Below are positions 18,501 to 28,836 of a DNA stretch of 64,000 bases, piece by piece. Under the pieces are notes generated by a model that saw nothing but the letters and a program-made list of their open reading frames with translations, did no database searches and was not told the DNA's origin. Origin of the DNA: Crenobacter caeni (GTDB taxonomy: Bacteria; Pseudomonadota; Gammaproteobacteria; Burkholderiales; Chromobacteriaceae); the NCBI RefSeq assembly GCF_010435965.1, contig NZ_JAAGAA010000007.1, forward strand, positions 62,001 through 126,000, read 5' to 3'. Both the position numbers and the translations under genes were made by a program. How positions within the stretch are numbered: position 1 is the first letter of the stretch; each line of letters starts with the position of its first letter.

Positions 18501-19019
18501 GGCTGGTTCGCGCGCGGCATCGCGCTGGGCGGGCGCGAGCGGGCCAAGGTCTCGACCGAGGACCGCTACTTCAACACCCTGCACGCGACGATCTGGGCGC
18601 TGCACCTGGCGGCGGGCAAGGCGTTCGAGCCGCGCGAGGGCTGGCGCGTGCTGCCGCAGCTGAACGCGAGCTACGCGCGCCTCAATTGGGACCTGGTCGA
18701 CGACAGCATCAAGGGCCGTTACCAGGACACCGCGCACTGGTACGGCGGTGCCGGCGTGCGCGTCGAGCATGCGCTGGCCGACGACGCGAGGGTGTGGCTG
18801 CGCCCCGGGGTGAGCCACCGCTTCGGCAGCGACCCGGCGCTGGCGCTCACCGCGCCCGACGTCTACCTGCCGGCGGCGGGACCGGCCACCACCTGGCAGC
18901 TGCAGGCGGGGCTCGCCAAGGACACCCGCTGGGGCGGCTGGTACGGCCTGGTTGGCGGCAGCTGGGGTAGCGGGCAGCAGCAGGCCAGGCTGGAGGCAGG
19001 TTGGCGCTGGCTGTGGTGA
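15567..19019 (+). CDS. AIDA-type autotransporter adhesin
   Basis: Type Va secreted surface protein of 1150 aa. It has a long signal sequence (1-39, cleavage after ALA), a passenger of tandem strand-loop-strand repeats rich in Ser/Thr/Gly (about 45-560; TIGR04415-like), then a less regular beta-helical region (560-820). A proline-rich linker (about 823-850) and a C-terminal autotransporter beta-barrel (about 885-1150) ending in WRWLW follow. The repeats are the expected substrate of the upstream heptosyltransferase, whose stop overlaps this start. The likely role is adhesion, autoaggregation or biofilm formation; this is inferred from AIDA-I and TibA. Confidence 0.9.
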   Translation: MKYRTQCLRFGVRTFGRAPVWSRLLCLLLGLPLSWPALADTVSGVVSGGKVVLGATQDVVAGGVAIRVEVDGTQNVSAGGATSATFGAGVQNVYSGGVASGTGMKGTQYVYTGGVASTTNVFGVQNVYGGRAVSSTVLSSGSQRVSAGGVAVSTTLLGQGAGQGVAAGGSASQTTVDAGAIQTVAGGIASQTTVSSGGLQQVLAGSAGVTVLLSGATQDIIGAGTARQTTVSAGATQNVGGQAIDNVVNGGTQNVSAGGTATSTTLASGGQQVVSSGGYASATQVVNGTQNVSAGGSAGQATVGVSGVQNVQGVVSATVVNGGAQIMLSGEAFDTTVNSGGSQSVGGGQVLNTTLNGGSTQTILSGGQANQTILNASFQNILAGGTALLTEVNSGSDQTVQGVASASVIQQGGRQYVSAGGSAVLTTVNGGLQDVYAGGSATSTTVVSGSQRVEAGGVATSTTVSRGGDQIIYGSASTNQINGGRQFVYAGGVASGNTFAGGSQQINSGGLATGNSLSSASQFVENGGVSRDTTLLSGGRLTVSAGGLAQDVTIETGGAALVAGGTLDNATLAGNGGRLQLNSGTLAGQTRISGDDNRLVLQGGQVAGSLSVAGSGNQVGIGQADLSAWGPLTDSTGANTLVVLSGTSIRAQTGPATSGVLDLQNWSAIRVNSGGTLGLAGNLALAGGGTLSVSGTLAVPQAATVSGNLGNAGVLALSAPLTVTGDYAGLGGVLQDNVSAGSETATLLTVDGAGSGTTRVVFANDGTPGRLGEKIEFARIASGSADFVAANPVGANNPYDVRLKGSPYVWQMVRAGDEWLLESPAAPVTPPIPEPPTPAPEPSKPLKPARLLPEIPAYGTLPAVSEQIVRGNLMSLGQRLDTAPGVYRDVWLKTDGFHLQQDARYGFSFEGHGVSLTAGADQGGVWRDTGRWRAGVFAAWNRGWIDVNGEGKVIPSRATSDIHLDSLQAGVYGQFEQDGWFARGIALGGRERAKVSTEDRYFNTLHATIWALHLAAGKAFEPREGWRVLPQLNASYARLNWDLVDDSIKGRYQDTAHWYGGAGVRVEHALADDARVWLRPGVSHRFGSDPALALTAPDVYLPAAGPATTWQLQAGLAKDTRWGGWYGLVGGSWGSGQQQARLEAGWRWLW
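15717..17240 (+). repeat. Tandem strand-loop-strand repeats within the autotransporter passenger
   Basis: The coding sequence is built from degenerate units of about 17-20 codons with the theme V-x-x-G-x-Q-x-V-x-x-G-G-x-A-x-x-T-T-V. Examples are TQNVSAGGTATSTT and SQRVEAGGVATSTT. This is the repeat class that carries heptosylated serines in AIDA-I and TibA. The units are too diverged at DNA level to be recent exact duplications. They are protein repeats, not a CRISPR array. Confidence 0.85.
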
Positions 19020-19064
19020 ACGCGCAACAAGTGTCGCCCGGGTGTAGAGGATTTTGAACGGTAC

Positions 19065-19095
19065 AAGGCGGGGATTCCCCGCCTTTTCCTTTTTG
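19065..19095 (+). terminator. Intrinsic terminator after the autotransporter
   Basis: Perfect 9-bp stem AAGGCGGGG / CCCCGCCTT with an ATT loop, followed by TTCCTTTTT. It starts 45 nt after the autotransporter stop and isolates the heptosyltransferase-autotransporter unit from speA. Confidence 0.85.
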
Positions 19096-19161
19096 GCCGG
19101 CCGCTGGCGCGCTGCTTGTTTGTCATGCTGTTCAATAATTTTTACAGCCAAATTTTCGCGC

Positions 19162-19189
19162 TTGTCATTGTGCGCGTGCTTGCTAGAAT
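19162..19189 (+). promoter_or_regulatory. Sigma-70 promoter for speA
   Basis: TTGTCA (19162-19167) and TAGAAT (19184-19189) with a 16-nt spacer are each one mismatch from consensus. Transcription would start near 19196, leaving a leader of about 200 nt before speA. A C-rich stretch follows the -10 box. Confidence 0.7.
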
Positions 19190-19195
19190 CCGCCC

Positions 19196-19394
19196 CCATC
19201 GGGCTATCAGGCCCGGTTTGCTGCTCCGACATCCCAGGCCCACATCAAGCGATTGCGCCCGAAAGCCGCGCACTAAGGAGCGTTCCCTTCATTTATCAAT
19301 GCGGGGAGCTTCGCGGTGACGGGCGTGCCCGGGTGCCGGCCTGCGGCCGGCGCTCCGGCGTGCTTTCTGCGCGGGTTCCCCTAGGGGCACATCG
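19196..19394 (+). other. Long structured leader of speA
   Basis: About 200 nt of untranslated leader between the predicted start site and the speA ATG. It contains a perfect 7-bp hairpin (GCCGGCC TGC GGCCGGC, 19335-19351), an AAGGAG at 19275-19280, and a small in-frame run ending at 19319 that is rich in Arg codons. No ribosome site of normal strength lies just before the speA ATG. The leader may control translation, but I recognise no known riboswitch. Confidence 0.4.
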
Positions 19395-21266
<1,872 letters not shown>

Positions 21267-21307
21267 GAAGGCCCGTGCAGGGGCGGGATCATCCGTCCGG
21301 AACCGCC

Positions 21308-21342
21308 AAAAAGCCCTGCTTGCGCAGCAAGCAGGGCTTTTT
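21308..21342. terminator. Bidirectional terminator between speA and amt
   Basis: Perfect 16-bp inverted repeat (AAAAAGCCCTGCTTGC, GCA loop, GCAAGCAGGGCTTTTT) between two convergent genes, with T tracts on both strands. A near-identical stem occurs at 49552-49581. Confidence 0.92.
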
Positions 21343-21398
21343 GCGGACAGCGCCCCAGGCCGACAGCGGCCGCGGCCCGGCGCTGCCGGCGGTAGGGC

Positions 21399-22589
21399 TT
21401 ACCAGTTGGTCTCGCGCTCGGGGCTCGCGCTGATCTTGTGGATGGCGAGGTCGGCGCCGATGAATTCTTCTTCTTCGGTCAGCCGCAGGCCCATCGTTGC
21501 CTTCAGCACGCCGTAAACCAGCAGCCCGCCGGCAAACGCGATGGCGACGCCAAGGGCAGTGCCGACCAGCTGCGAGGCGAGGCTGACGCCGCCGGTGCCG
21601 CCCAGCGCCTCTTGGCCGAACACCCCGGCGGCGAGCCCGCCCCATACCCCGCACAGGCCGTGCAGCGGCCACACGCCCAGCACGTCGTCGATCTTCCAGC
21701 GGTTCTGCGTCAGCGTGAACAGCCAGACGAACAGGGCGCCGGCGATGGCGCCGACCGCCAGCGCGCCCACCGGGTGCATCAGGTCGGAGCCGGCGCACAC
21801 GGCGACCAGCCCGGCCAGCGGGCCGTTGTGGATGAAACCGGGGTCATCCTTGCCCAGCCACATCGCGGCGAGCGTACCGCCGACCATCGCCATCAGCGAG
21901 TTGACGGCGACCAGCCCCGAGATGCCTTCCAGCTTTTGCGCGCTCATCACGTTGAAGCCGAACCAGCCGACGATCAGGATCCACGCGCCCAGCGCGAGAA
22001 ACGGAATGGACGAGGGCGGGTGCGCGGCGACGCGGCCTTCCTTGCTGTAGCGGCCGCGGCGCGGCCCCAACAGCAGCACGGCGGCCAGCGCGATCCAGCC
22101 GCCGACCGCGTGCACCACCACCGAGCCTGCGAAGTCGTGGAACGGTGCGCCGAAGGTATGCGTCAGCCAGTCCTGCACGCCGAAGCGTCCGTTCCACGCG
22201 ATGCCCTCGAACAGCGGGTAGACGAAGCCGACGATCAGCGCGGTGGCGATGGTCTGCGGGTGAAAGCGCGCGCGCTCGGCGATGCCGCCGGAGACGATGG
22301 CGGGGATGGCCGCGGCGAAGGTCAGCAGGAAGAAGAACTTCATCAGCGCCTCGCCGTGGTTGGCGGCGAGCGCGTGCGCGTCGGAGAAGAAGTCCACGCC
22401 GTAGGCGAGCGTGTAGCCGACGAAGAAGTAGGCGAGCGCGGAGACGGCGAAGTCGGTGATGATCTTGGAGAGCGCGTTGACCTGGTTCTTGCGGCGCACG
22501 GTGCCGACCTCCAGGAACGCGAAGCCTGCGTGCATGGCGAGGATCATCACAGCGCCCAGCAGCAGGAATAAGGTATTGTCGGCACTCAT
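21399..22589 (-). CDS. amt: Ammonium transporter Amt
   Basis: Inner-membrane ammonium channel of the Amt/Rh family with 11 expected membrane spans, 396 aa. The pore histidine pair is visible in FHDFAGSVVVHAVGG and WPLHGLCGVWGG. The start MSADNTLF at 22589 has GGGAG upstream; the mature form would begin directly in the first membrane helix, so no cleaved signal is evident. Upstream lie a sigma-54 type promoter and NtrC-like repeats. No glnK gene adjoins, although amt and glnK are usually linked. Confidence 0.94.
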   Translation of the reverse strand: MSADNTLFLLLGAVMILAMHAGFAFLEVGTVRRKNQVNALSKIITDFAVSALAYFFVGYTLAYGVDFFSDAHALAANHGEALMKFFFLLTFAAAIPAIVSGGIAERARFHPQTIATALIVGFVYPLFEGIAWNGRFGVQDWLTHTFGAPFHDFAGSVVVHAVGGWIALAAVLLLGPRRGRYSKEGRVAAHPPSSIPFLALGAWILIVGWFGFNVMSAQKLEGISGLVAVNSLMAMVGGTLAAMWLGKDDPGFIHNGPLAGLVAVCAGSDLMHPVGALAVGAIAGALFVWLFTLTQNRWKIDDVLGVWPLHGLCGVWGGLAAGVFGQEALGGTGGVSLASQLVGTALGVAIAFAGGLLVYGVLKATMGLRLTEEEEFIGADLAIHKISASPERETNW

Positions 22590-22624
22590 TTGGCGCACTC
22601 CCTTGTTGTTGTGTGGGGTGCCTA

Positions 22625-22641
22625 ATGCAAATTGGATGCCA
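22625..22641 (-). promoter_or_regulatory. Sigma-54 (-24/-12) promoter for amt
   Basis: Read on the minus strand, TGGCAT-CCAAT-TTGCAT matches the sigma-54 consensus (TGGCAC, 5 nt, TTGCA/T) with exact spacing; only the sixth base departs. Transcription would begin about 25 nt before the amt ATG. Nitrogen control of amt through RpoN and NtrC is typical of proteobacteria. Confidence 0.8.
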
Positions 22642-22644
22642 GCG

Positions 22645-22730
22645 CATGGTGCACGCCGAATGCGCGGTGCACGGCACTGGTGCGCGCCTTGGCGCACGAA
22701 AACGGTGCGTGATGCGTTCGCCGTGCACCG
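22645..22730. promoter_or_regulatory. Cluster of GGTGC/GCACC inverted repeats (NtrC-like sites)
   Basis: The segment upstream of the sigma-54 promoter holds several half-sites of the NtrC type (GCACC...GGTGC). They are GCACGGCACTGGTGC at 22669-22683, the inverted repeat GTGCGC/GCGCAC at 22680-22697, and GGTGC/GCACC at 22704-22729. Spacing from the promoter (about 40-100 bp) suits enhancer binding. Identification as NtrC sites is by resemblance. Confidence 0.55.
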
Positions 22731-22739
22731 TCGTGGAGC

Positions 22740-23213
22740 TCAGGTGAGCGGCAGCAGCAGCGTTTCCTTCACTTCTTCCATCACCACATAGCTTTTCGAC
22801 TCGTTGGCCGCCGGCAGCTTGAGTAGGATGTCGCCCAATAGCTTGCGGTACTGCGACATGTCGCTGATGCGCGCCTTGATCAGGTAGTCGAAGTCGCCGG
22901 ACACCAGGTGGCAGTCGAGGATGGCCGGGATCTTCTGCACCTCGCGGCGGAACGCCTCGAAGAGGTCGCCCGACTTGCTGGAGAGGCGTATCTCGACGAA
23001 CACCAGAAGCCCCGCGCCCAGCGCCTGCGGGTTGAGCCGCGCGTAATAGCCCTCGATCACGCCCTCGCGTTCGAGGCGGCGTACCCGCTCGGTACAGGGG
23101 GTGGTCGACAGGCCCACCTTGTCGGCCAGTTCGGTCATGGTGATGCGCCCGTTGGCCTGCAACTCGCGCAGGATCTTGCGGTCGGTCTTGTCCAGCGTGC
23201 CTGACTTGTCCAT
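22740..23213 (-). CDS. lrp: Lrp/AsnC family transcriptional regulator
   Basis: 157-aa feast/famine regulator with an N-terminal winged helix-turn-helix (LDKTDRKILRELQANGRITM, then LADKVGLSTTPCTERVRRLE) and a C-terminal RAM ligand-binding domain (GDFDYLIKARISDMSQYRKL). The sequence is close to Lrp proper rather than AsnC. It is transcribed divergently from dadA-dadX, so it probably regulates D-/L-alanine catabolism, as Lrp or DadR does elsewhere. The ligand is likely an amino acid such as leucine or alanine; this is inferred from context. Confidence 0.9.
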   Translation of the reverse strand: MDKSGTLDKTDRKILRELQANGRITMTELADKVGLSTTPCTERVRRLEREGVIEGYYARLNPQALGAGLLVFVEIRLSSKSGDLFEAFRREVQKIPAILDCHLVSGDFDYLIKARISDMSQYRKLLGDILLKLPAANESKSYVVMEEVKETLLLPLT

Positions 23214-23349
23214 GTTTCACTGTTTAACGCGTTAGTTTTGGCGAAACCCGCTTTGCAGTTGCCAATGTTTGGTGAAAAAAACTGGTATGCCATCAATATA
23301 CTACGCCAAATCACTGAACGTGAATCTGTCGCAAGAACGGGGAGCAAGC

Positions 23350-24651
23350 ATGAAAGTAGTCGTGTTGGGCGGTGGCGTGATCGGCGTGTCGACCGCATGG
23401 TATCTGGCCAAGGCCGGCTGCGAGGTGACGGTGATCGAACGCCAGGACGGCGTCGCGCTGGAGACCAGTTTCGGCAACGCCGGGCAGATCTCGCCCGGCT
23501 ACGCCGCGCCGTGGGCCGCGCCCGGCATCCCGTTGAAGGCCGCCAAGTGGCTGTTCCAGGAACACGCGCCGCTGGCGATCCGTCCGGACGGCAGCCTGTT
23601 CCAGTGGCGCTGGATGGCCGCGATGCTCGCCAACTGCAACCCGCGCGCGTACAACGTCAACAAGTCGCGCATGATGCGCCTGGCCGAATATAGCCGCGAC
23701 AAGATCCGCGAGATGCGCGCCGAGACCGGCATCGCCTACGAAGGCCGCCAGGGCGGCACGCTGCAGCTGTTCCGCTCGCAGGCGCAAGTCGACGCGATGG
23801 GCAAGGACATCGAGGTGCTGGAAGAGTGTGGCGTCGCCTACCGCGTGCACGACCGCGATAGCCTCGCGAGCGTCGAGCCGGCGCTCGCCGCGGTCAAGCA
23901 CAAGCTCACCGGTGGCCTGCAGCTGCCGAACGACGAGACCGGCGACTGCCAGCTCTTCACCACCGAATTGGCCCGCCTGTGCGAGAAGGCCGGCGTGCGC
24001 TTCGTGTTCGGCGCGCCGATCGAGCGCATCGAGGAGGCGAACGGCCGCGTGCGCGCGGTGGTGGCCGGCGGCAACCGCTACGAGGCCGACCACTACGTGC
24101 TGGCGCTGGGCAGCTACTCGCGCCAGTTGCTCGCGACGGTCGGCATCGACGTGCCGGTCTACCCGGTCAAGGGCTACTCGCTGACGGTGCCGATCGTCGA
24201 CGAGACGCGCGCGCCGGTGTCGACCGTGCTCGACGAAACCTACAAGATCGCCATCACACGCTTCGACAACCGCATCCGCGTCGGCGGCATGGCCGAACTG
24301 TCGGGCTTCAATCTCGAACTCAACCCCAAGCGGCGCGCGACGCTGGAAATGGTGGTGTCCGACCTCTACCCGGGTGCCGGCGACGTGCCGGCCGCCAGCT
24401 TCTGGACCGGGCTGCGCCCGATGACGCCGGACGGCACGCCCATCATCGGCGCGACGCGCCTTAGCAACCTGTCGCTCAACACCGGCCACGGCACGCTGGG
24501 CTGGACCATGTGCGCGGGCTCGGGCAAGTTGCTCGCCGACCTGATCACCGGCACCCGCCCGGAGATCAGCGCCGACGGCCTGTCGATTGCGCGTTACGGG
24601 CAGGCCACCGCGCAGATCGCCGGCGGCCGCGTCGCATTGGCCGGGGCGTAA
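23350..24651 (+). CDS. dadA: D-amino acid dehydrogenase small subunit DadA
   Basis: Membrane-associated FAD dehydrogenase that oxidises D-alanine to pyruvate and ammonia and feeds the respiratory chain. The FAD motif is at the very N-terminus ([18 protein letters not shown]), followed by [20 protein letters not shown], and the C-terminal block [22 protein letters not shown] is diagnostic. GGGGAG precedes the ATG at 23350; 433 aa is the usual length. It forms an operon with dadX (3-nt gap), next to the divergent Lrp-type regulator. Confidence 0.96.
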   Translation: MKVVVLGGGVIGVSTAWYLAKAGCEVTVIERQDGVALETSFGNAGQISPGYAAPWAAPGIPLKAAKWLFQEHAPLAIRPDGSLFQWRWMAAMLANCNPRAYNVNKSRMMRLAEYSRDKIREMRAETGIAYEGRQGGTLQLFRSQAQVDAMGKDIEVLEECGVAYRVHDRDSLASVEPALAAVKHKLTGGLQLPNDETGDCQLFTTELARLCEKAGVRFVFGAPIERIEEANGRVRAVVAGGNRYEADHYVLALGSYSRQLLATVGIDVPVYPVKGYSLTVPIVDETRAPVSTVLDETYKIAITRFDNRIRVGGMAELSGFNLELNPKRRATLEMVVSDLYPGAGDVPAASFWTGLRPMTPDGTPIIGATRLSNLSLNTGHGTLGWTMCAGSGKLLADLITGTRPEISADGLSIARYGQATAQIAGGRVALAGA

Positions 24652-24654
24652 GCG

Positions 24655-25719
24655 ATGCGTCCGCTCGTCGCCGAAATTGATCTTGCCGCGCTGCGCGACA
24701 ACTACCGTCTGGCCAAGTCGCTTGCCGGCTCCCGTGCGTTGGCAGTGGTCAAGGCCAACGCCTACGGCCACGGTGCCGTGGCGTGTGCCGAGGCGTTGTC
24801 GGGGCTGGCCGACGGCTTCGCGGTTGCCTGCATCGAGGAGGCGCTCGAATTGCGCGCGGCGGGCGTTGCGGCGCCCATCCTGCTGCTCGAAGGCGTGTTC
24901 GACGCCGACGAGTACACCCTCTGTGCCGAGCAGAACCTGTGGTGCGTGGTGCAGGGCGAGCCGCAGCTGGCGATGCTGGAGGCGGCGTCCATTCCCGCAC
25001 CGCTGACGGTGTGGCTGAAGATGGATTCGGGCATGCACCGCGCGGGCTTCGCGCCCGAGGCTTACGCGCGTGCGTATCAGCGCCTGTCCGCCAGCGGCAA
25101 GGTGGCCGACATCGTCAAGATGAGCCACTTCGCGCGCGCCGACGAGCCGGCCGTGCCGATGACGCACGCGCAGGCCGAGCTGTTCGACAGCGTCTGCCGC
25201 GAGCTGCCGGGCGAGGAGAGCCTCGCCAACTCGGCCGCGCTAATCGCGCACCCGGCGACGCGCCGCGCGTGGTCGCGGCCGGGGATCATGCTGTATGGCG
25301 CCAACCCCTTGCCGGCGGGGCCGTGGCCCGCGCTGCGCCCGGTGATGACGCTCAAGAGCCGGGTGTTCGGCGTGCGCGAGATCGCCGCGGGTGAGCCGCT
25401 GGGCTACGGCGACAACTTCGTCGCGACGCGGCCGACGAGGGTCGGGCTTATCGCCTGCGGCTACGCCGACGGCTACCCGCGCTTGGCTTCAACCGGCAGC
25501 CCGCTCGCGGTGGACGGCGTGCGCAGCCGGGTGATCGGCCGGGTGTCGATGGACATGCTGACGGTCGATTTGACCGACCTGCCCGGCGCCGGGCTGGGCA
25601 GCGAGGTCGAGCTGTGGGGCAATACGGTGCAGGTGGGGGAGGTCGCCGCGCACGCGGGCACCATCGCTTATGAAGTGCTGTGCAACGTCAAGCGTGCGCG
25701 GCGGGTGTATCTGGGCTGA
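24655..25719 (+). CDS. dadX: Alanine racemase (catabolic DadX type)
   Basis: PLP enzyme interconverting L- and D-alanine, 354 aa. The PLP lysine is K33 in VVKANAYGHG; the C-terminal domain carries CGYADGYPR and the catalytic Tyr region RPGIMLYGAN. Being 3 nt behind dadA it is probably the catabolic racemase that supplies D-alanine to DadA, though it could also serve cell-wall synthesis if it is the only racemase. The Lrp regulator upstream likely controls both genes. Confidence 0.94.
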   Translation: MRPLVAEIDLAALRDNYRLAKSLAGSRALAVVKANAYGHGAVACAEALSGLADGFAVACIEEALELRAAGVAAPILLLEGVFDADEYTLCAEQNLWCVVQGEPQLAMLEAASIPAPLTVWLKMDSGMHRAGFAPEAYARAYQRLSASGKVADIVKMSHFARADEPAVPMTHAQAELFDSVCRELPGEESLANSAALIAHPATRRAWSRPGIMLYGANPLPAGPWPALRPVMTLKSRVFGVREIAAGEPLGYGDNFVATRPTRVGLIACGYADGYPRLASTGSPLAVDGVRSRVIGRVSMDMLTVDLTDLPGAGLGSEVELWGNTVQVGEVAAHAGTIAYEVLCNVKRARRVYLG

Positions 25720-25900
25720 GCCAGCACGCTGGAGGCGATCGACTGCGCCCAGCGTGACGGCCGCAGCGGGCAGGCCGTAGAGCACGCCGCTGGCCTTGCT
25801 ATGCGCCAGCGTATGCGCGCCGGCGTCGTGCATCGCCTGCAGGCTGCGCGCGCCGAGCCTGCTCAAGCGCAGGACCCTTTGCCAGAGGACTGACCGGCCA

Positions 25901-27589
25901 TCAAACCGTGAAGTGCGTGAGGCGGGCATTCATCGTTTCGGCGAGTGTGCTCATCCGGCCGGCCACGTCGGCCGCGTCGCCGGCGCTGTGCCGGTTTTCC
26001 TCCGCGATCACGCCGATATGCTGGACATGGCCGTCGATATGGGCGTTGGCGCCGACATGCTCTTCGATCGCGCGGGCGATCTGCGCGGTCTCCCCGGCCA
26101 GCTCGATCGAGTGCGTGCGGATCGTCTGCATCGATTCGCCCGCTTCGCGGGCGAGCTGGACGCCGGTGGCGACCCTGGTGCTGACTTGCTGCATGTCTTC
26201 CACCGAGTTTTGCGTGCCGCGGCCGATCTCGTCGATGCGGCTGGCGATGTCCTGGGCCGCCAGCGCGCTGCGCTCGGCCAGTTTCCTCACTTCGTCGGCG
26301 ACTACCGCGAAGCCGCGGCCCTGTTCGCCGGCCCGTGCCGCCTCGATGGCCGCGTTGAGTGCCAAGAGGTTGGTCTGGTCGGCGACGTCCTTGATGACTT
26401 GGACGATATGGACGATTTCGCTGCCCTTGCGGCCCAATTCATCGACCGAGCTGGCCGCGGTTTCGACCGCACGCGCGATATTCTCGATCTCGGCGACGGT
26501 CGACGCGATGATGTCGGCGCCATGTTCGGATACTTCGCGCGTCTTGCGGCTTTGCTCGTCGACCCGGCCGGCCGAACGGGCCACTTCGTTGATGCTGGCC
26601 GACACTTGCTGCATGCCGCTCTCCATGCTGCCGGCCGCGTCGGCCTGCTTGGCGGAACTTGCCTCGACGGCGCGCGCCGCCTCGTTCATCCGTTCGGCGG
26701 CGTCGGCGACCTCCGTGCTTTGTGCTCGGATCGCTTGCAGCGTGCCAGACAGCGCACGGCGCATCGATTCCAGTTGGCCGAGGATGCTCTGTTCGCCCCG
26801 GTAGGGTACCGCCTGCGAGAAGTCGCCGCCGGCAAACGCGCCGATCGCGCGGTGTGCAAGGTCGACCGAGCCGCCGATCTGCCGGTCCAGCGTGCGCTTG
26901 GCGTACCACAGTGCGGTGAACAGCAGGGCGGCCAGCACGGCGGTCAGCACGCTCAAGCCCTGTTCGATGGCGGCGGCCTGTTCGACGGCAGCGTCCGAAC
27001 GCGTCTTGAGCAATTCGAAGAAGGCGTCGACCGGCTGCATGATGCGGGCGACTTCGGCGTGGTAGGCGTGTCCGTGTACCAGCTCGCGTGCGCGCGCCTG
27101 CTCTTCCGGGCCGCCGGCGGCCAGCTGCATCGCTTCCTCTTCCAGCTTGATCAGCGCGTCGGACGCCTTCTTCGCTTCGTCAAGCTTGGCCAGTTCCTCG
27201 GCGCTGAAGCCCGCCTGCTTCATCAGGTCGAGTAACGGCGCTGCCGGCCCGTCCGGTCGCGGCTTGCCGCCGCCGGCCTCGATGAACGGCCAGTAGATAC
27301 GTTCGGGCTGTTGCGGCCGCGGCGCCTTGCCGTCGAGGATGTCGGCGATCGTCTGGTATTCGTTCTTGAAGCGCACATCACCGGTGACCACGTAGCTGCG
27401 CGCGGTGCGCGTCAAATCGTCCGACGCCTGGCGGAATTCGTCGGCGAGCAGGTAGGACTGGTGCTGCTGGCGATACGCGTTTTCCAGCCGGTCGCCCGCC
27501 ATGATCAAGGCGACAAAACACAGCAACAACAGGATGGCCGACGCGCCGATCAGGGTCAGCGCGCGGGCAAACGGATTGGGTGTGCGCAT
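25901..27589 (-). CDS. Methyl-accepting chemotaxis protein
   Basis: Transmembrane chemoreceptor of 562 aa. TM1 covers about residues 10-31, a periplasmic sensor domain of roughly 200 residues follows, TM2 is near 232-250, then a HAMP segment and a long cytoplasmic signalling coiled coil. The hairpin tip that binds CheA/CheW is recognisable ([19 protein letters not shown]). The start at 27589 is chosen over an upstream Met because it leaves a short cytoplasmic tail before TM1. No chemotaxis kinase genes adjoin. The ligand is unknown. Confidence 0.93.
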   Translation of the reverse strand: MRTPNPFARALTLIGASAILLLLCFVALIMAGDRLENAYRQQHQSYLLADEFRQASDDLTRTARSYVVTGDVRFKNEYQTIADILDGKAPRPQQPERIYWPFIEAGGGKPRPDGPAAPLLDLMKQAGFSAEELAKLDEAKKASDALIKLEEEAMQLAAGGPEEQARARELVHGHAYHAEVARIMQPVDAFFELLKTRSDAAVEQAAAIEQGLSVLTAVLAALLFTALWYAKRTLDRQIGGSVDLAHRAIGAFAGGDFSQAVPYRGEQSILGQLESMRRALSGTLQAIRAQSTEVADAAERMNEAARAVEASSAKQADAAGSMESGMQQVSASINEVARSAGRVDEQSRKTREVSEHGADIIASTVAEIENIARAVETAASSVDELGRKGSEIVHIVQVIKDVADQTNLLALNAAIEAARAGEQGRGFAVVADEVRKLAERSALAAQDIASRIDEIGRGTQNSVEDMQQVSTRVATGVQLAREAGESMQTIRTHSIELAGETAQIARAIEEHVGANAHIDGHVQHIGVIAEENRHSAGDAADVAGRMSTLAETMNARLTHFTV

Positions 27590-27669
27590 GGTTGAATCCA
27601 ATTTGGGTATTAATTCACATATAGTAAACTCAAAAACCATTTAAATGTCATGGATTTGGCGCTCTGGCG

Positions 27670-28605
27670 TCAGATGGTCCTGCCGCTGGCTGGTCGGTAC
27701 GGGGTGTGCGGGCTGTTGTTGTCGTCTTTAAGAGTTGCGCTCAGGTGCGCCAGCAGCGCGCGCAGCGCGGCGCCGCTGTGGCGGTCGCGCGCGTAGAGCA
27801 GGTAGGCGGTGCCCTGGTAGTTGGTGTCGAACTGCCAGTTATCCAGCACGCGCACGACGCGTCCGCCGGCGAGCGCGTCGCGCGCGACGAAGTCCGGCAC
27901 GCAGCCGACGCCCAGCCCCGCCTCGATCGCCGAGAGGCGCATCTCGCTATGGTTGGCCGCGAAGCGGCCGCCGACCGTCACGGAGACCTGGGTCTCCCCC
28001 TTGGTAAAGCGCCATAGCCGGTCGCCCGGCGCCTCGCCTATGGTCAGGCAGCTATGCGCGCCCAGCGCGTGCGGGGTGTCGATCGGCGCGTGGCGTGCAA
28101 GGTAAGCTTGGCTTGCCAGCAGCAGCTGGCGCACCGGGAACAGCGCGCGGGCGACGACGCCCGGCGGCGGCTCGTCGGTCAGGCGGATTGCGACGTCGAT
28201 GTGTTCGCGGATCAAATCGACCGGCCGGTCGGTGACCATCAGTTCGACGTCGACGTCGGGGTAGGCGTGCAGGAAGGCGAGCAGCGGCGCGTCCAGCACA
28301 TGGCGCGCGAACGCCTTGGGCGCGCTCAGGCGCAAGCGCCCGGCTGGGGCGCTGTGGTGTCCGGCGGCGACGGCTAGCGACGCCTGTGCGGCGGCGACCA
28401 TCTGCCTGCCGTGGGCGAGCACCTCGGCGCCGGCGTCGGTCAGCGTCAGGCTGCGGGTGTTGCGGCGGAGCAGGGTGACGCCCAGCGCGCGCTCCAGCCG
28501 CGTGAGCTGGCGGCTCAAGGCCGACGGGGTCTGCCCGCACGCGCGCGCCGCCGCCGAGAAGCTACCGGCGTCGGCGACGCGCACGAAGGCTGCGAGCTCG
28601 TGCAT
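27670..28605 (-). CDS. LysR family transcriptional regulator
   Basis: 311-aa LysR-type regulator. The N-terminal winged helix (AFVRVADAGSFSAAARACGQ, then SALSRQLTRLERALG) is followed by a periplasmic-binding-like effector domain. It belongs to the AaeR/DmlR-like group that has a shorter linker. The start MHELAAF at 28605 is preferred to an upstream Met because it begins at the HTH as in relatives. It is divergent from a DMT exporter gene, its probable target; the inducer is unknown. Confidence 0.88.
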   Translation of the reverse strand: MHELAAFVRVADAGSFSAAARACGQTPSALSRQLTRLERALGVTLLRRNTRSLTLTDAGAEVLAHGRQMVAAAQASLAVAAGHHSAPAGRLRLSAPKAFARHVLDAPLLAFLHAYPDVDVELMVTDRPVDLIREHIDVAIRLTDEPPPGVVARALFPVRQLLLASQAYLARHAPIDTPHALGAHSCLTIGEAPGDRLWRFTKGETQVSVTVGGRFAANHSEMRLSAIEAGLGVGCVPDFVARDALAGGRVVRVLDNWQFDTNYQGTAYLLYARDRHSGAALRALLAHLSATLKDDNNSPHTPYRPASGRTI

Positions 28606-28836
28606 CACTTCCAGAAAACTGTCTGTTCCCACCGTGCAACACTCCTGTTCGCGGCCACCGCCTAGTCGGCGCGCCGGCGCGCGCCCAAGATCGCGGCATT
28701 CCCCCGCTTGAAAAGGACACGCGATGACGACCCGCCCCGCCTTGTTCCACCGCGCCGCTATGGATAGCGGTCGGCCAGATTATACCTTTTGCATTGCGTG
28801 GCACGCCGCGCGGATGGGCCATGCCGGGAGACCGGC

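Noticed and set aside
17691-19232. Long minus-strand open frame opposite the autotransporter
   Set aside because: Low-complexity Arg/Ala/Gly composition and complete overlap with a well-supported autotransporter; a shadow frame.
19116-19319. A 67-residue ORF upstream of speA
   Set aside because: Its start lies upstream of the predicted promoter and it has no ribosome site; only its last part, inside the leader, could matter and is discussed as a leader feature.
25720-25929. A short protein-like frame on the minus strand between dadX and the chemoreceptor
   Set aside because: It reads plausibly for about 60 residues (LSRLGARSLQAMHDAGAH), but then runs antisense into dadX. I recognise no family; possibly a gene remnant, not enough to annotate.
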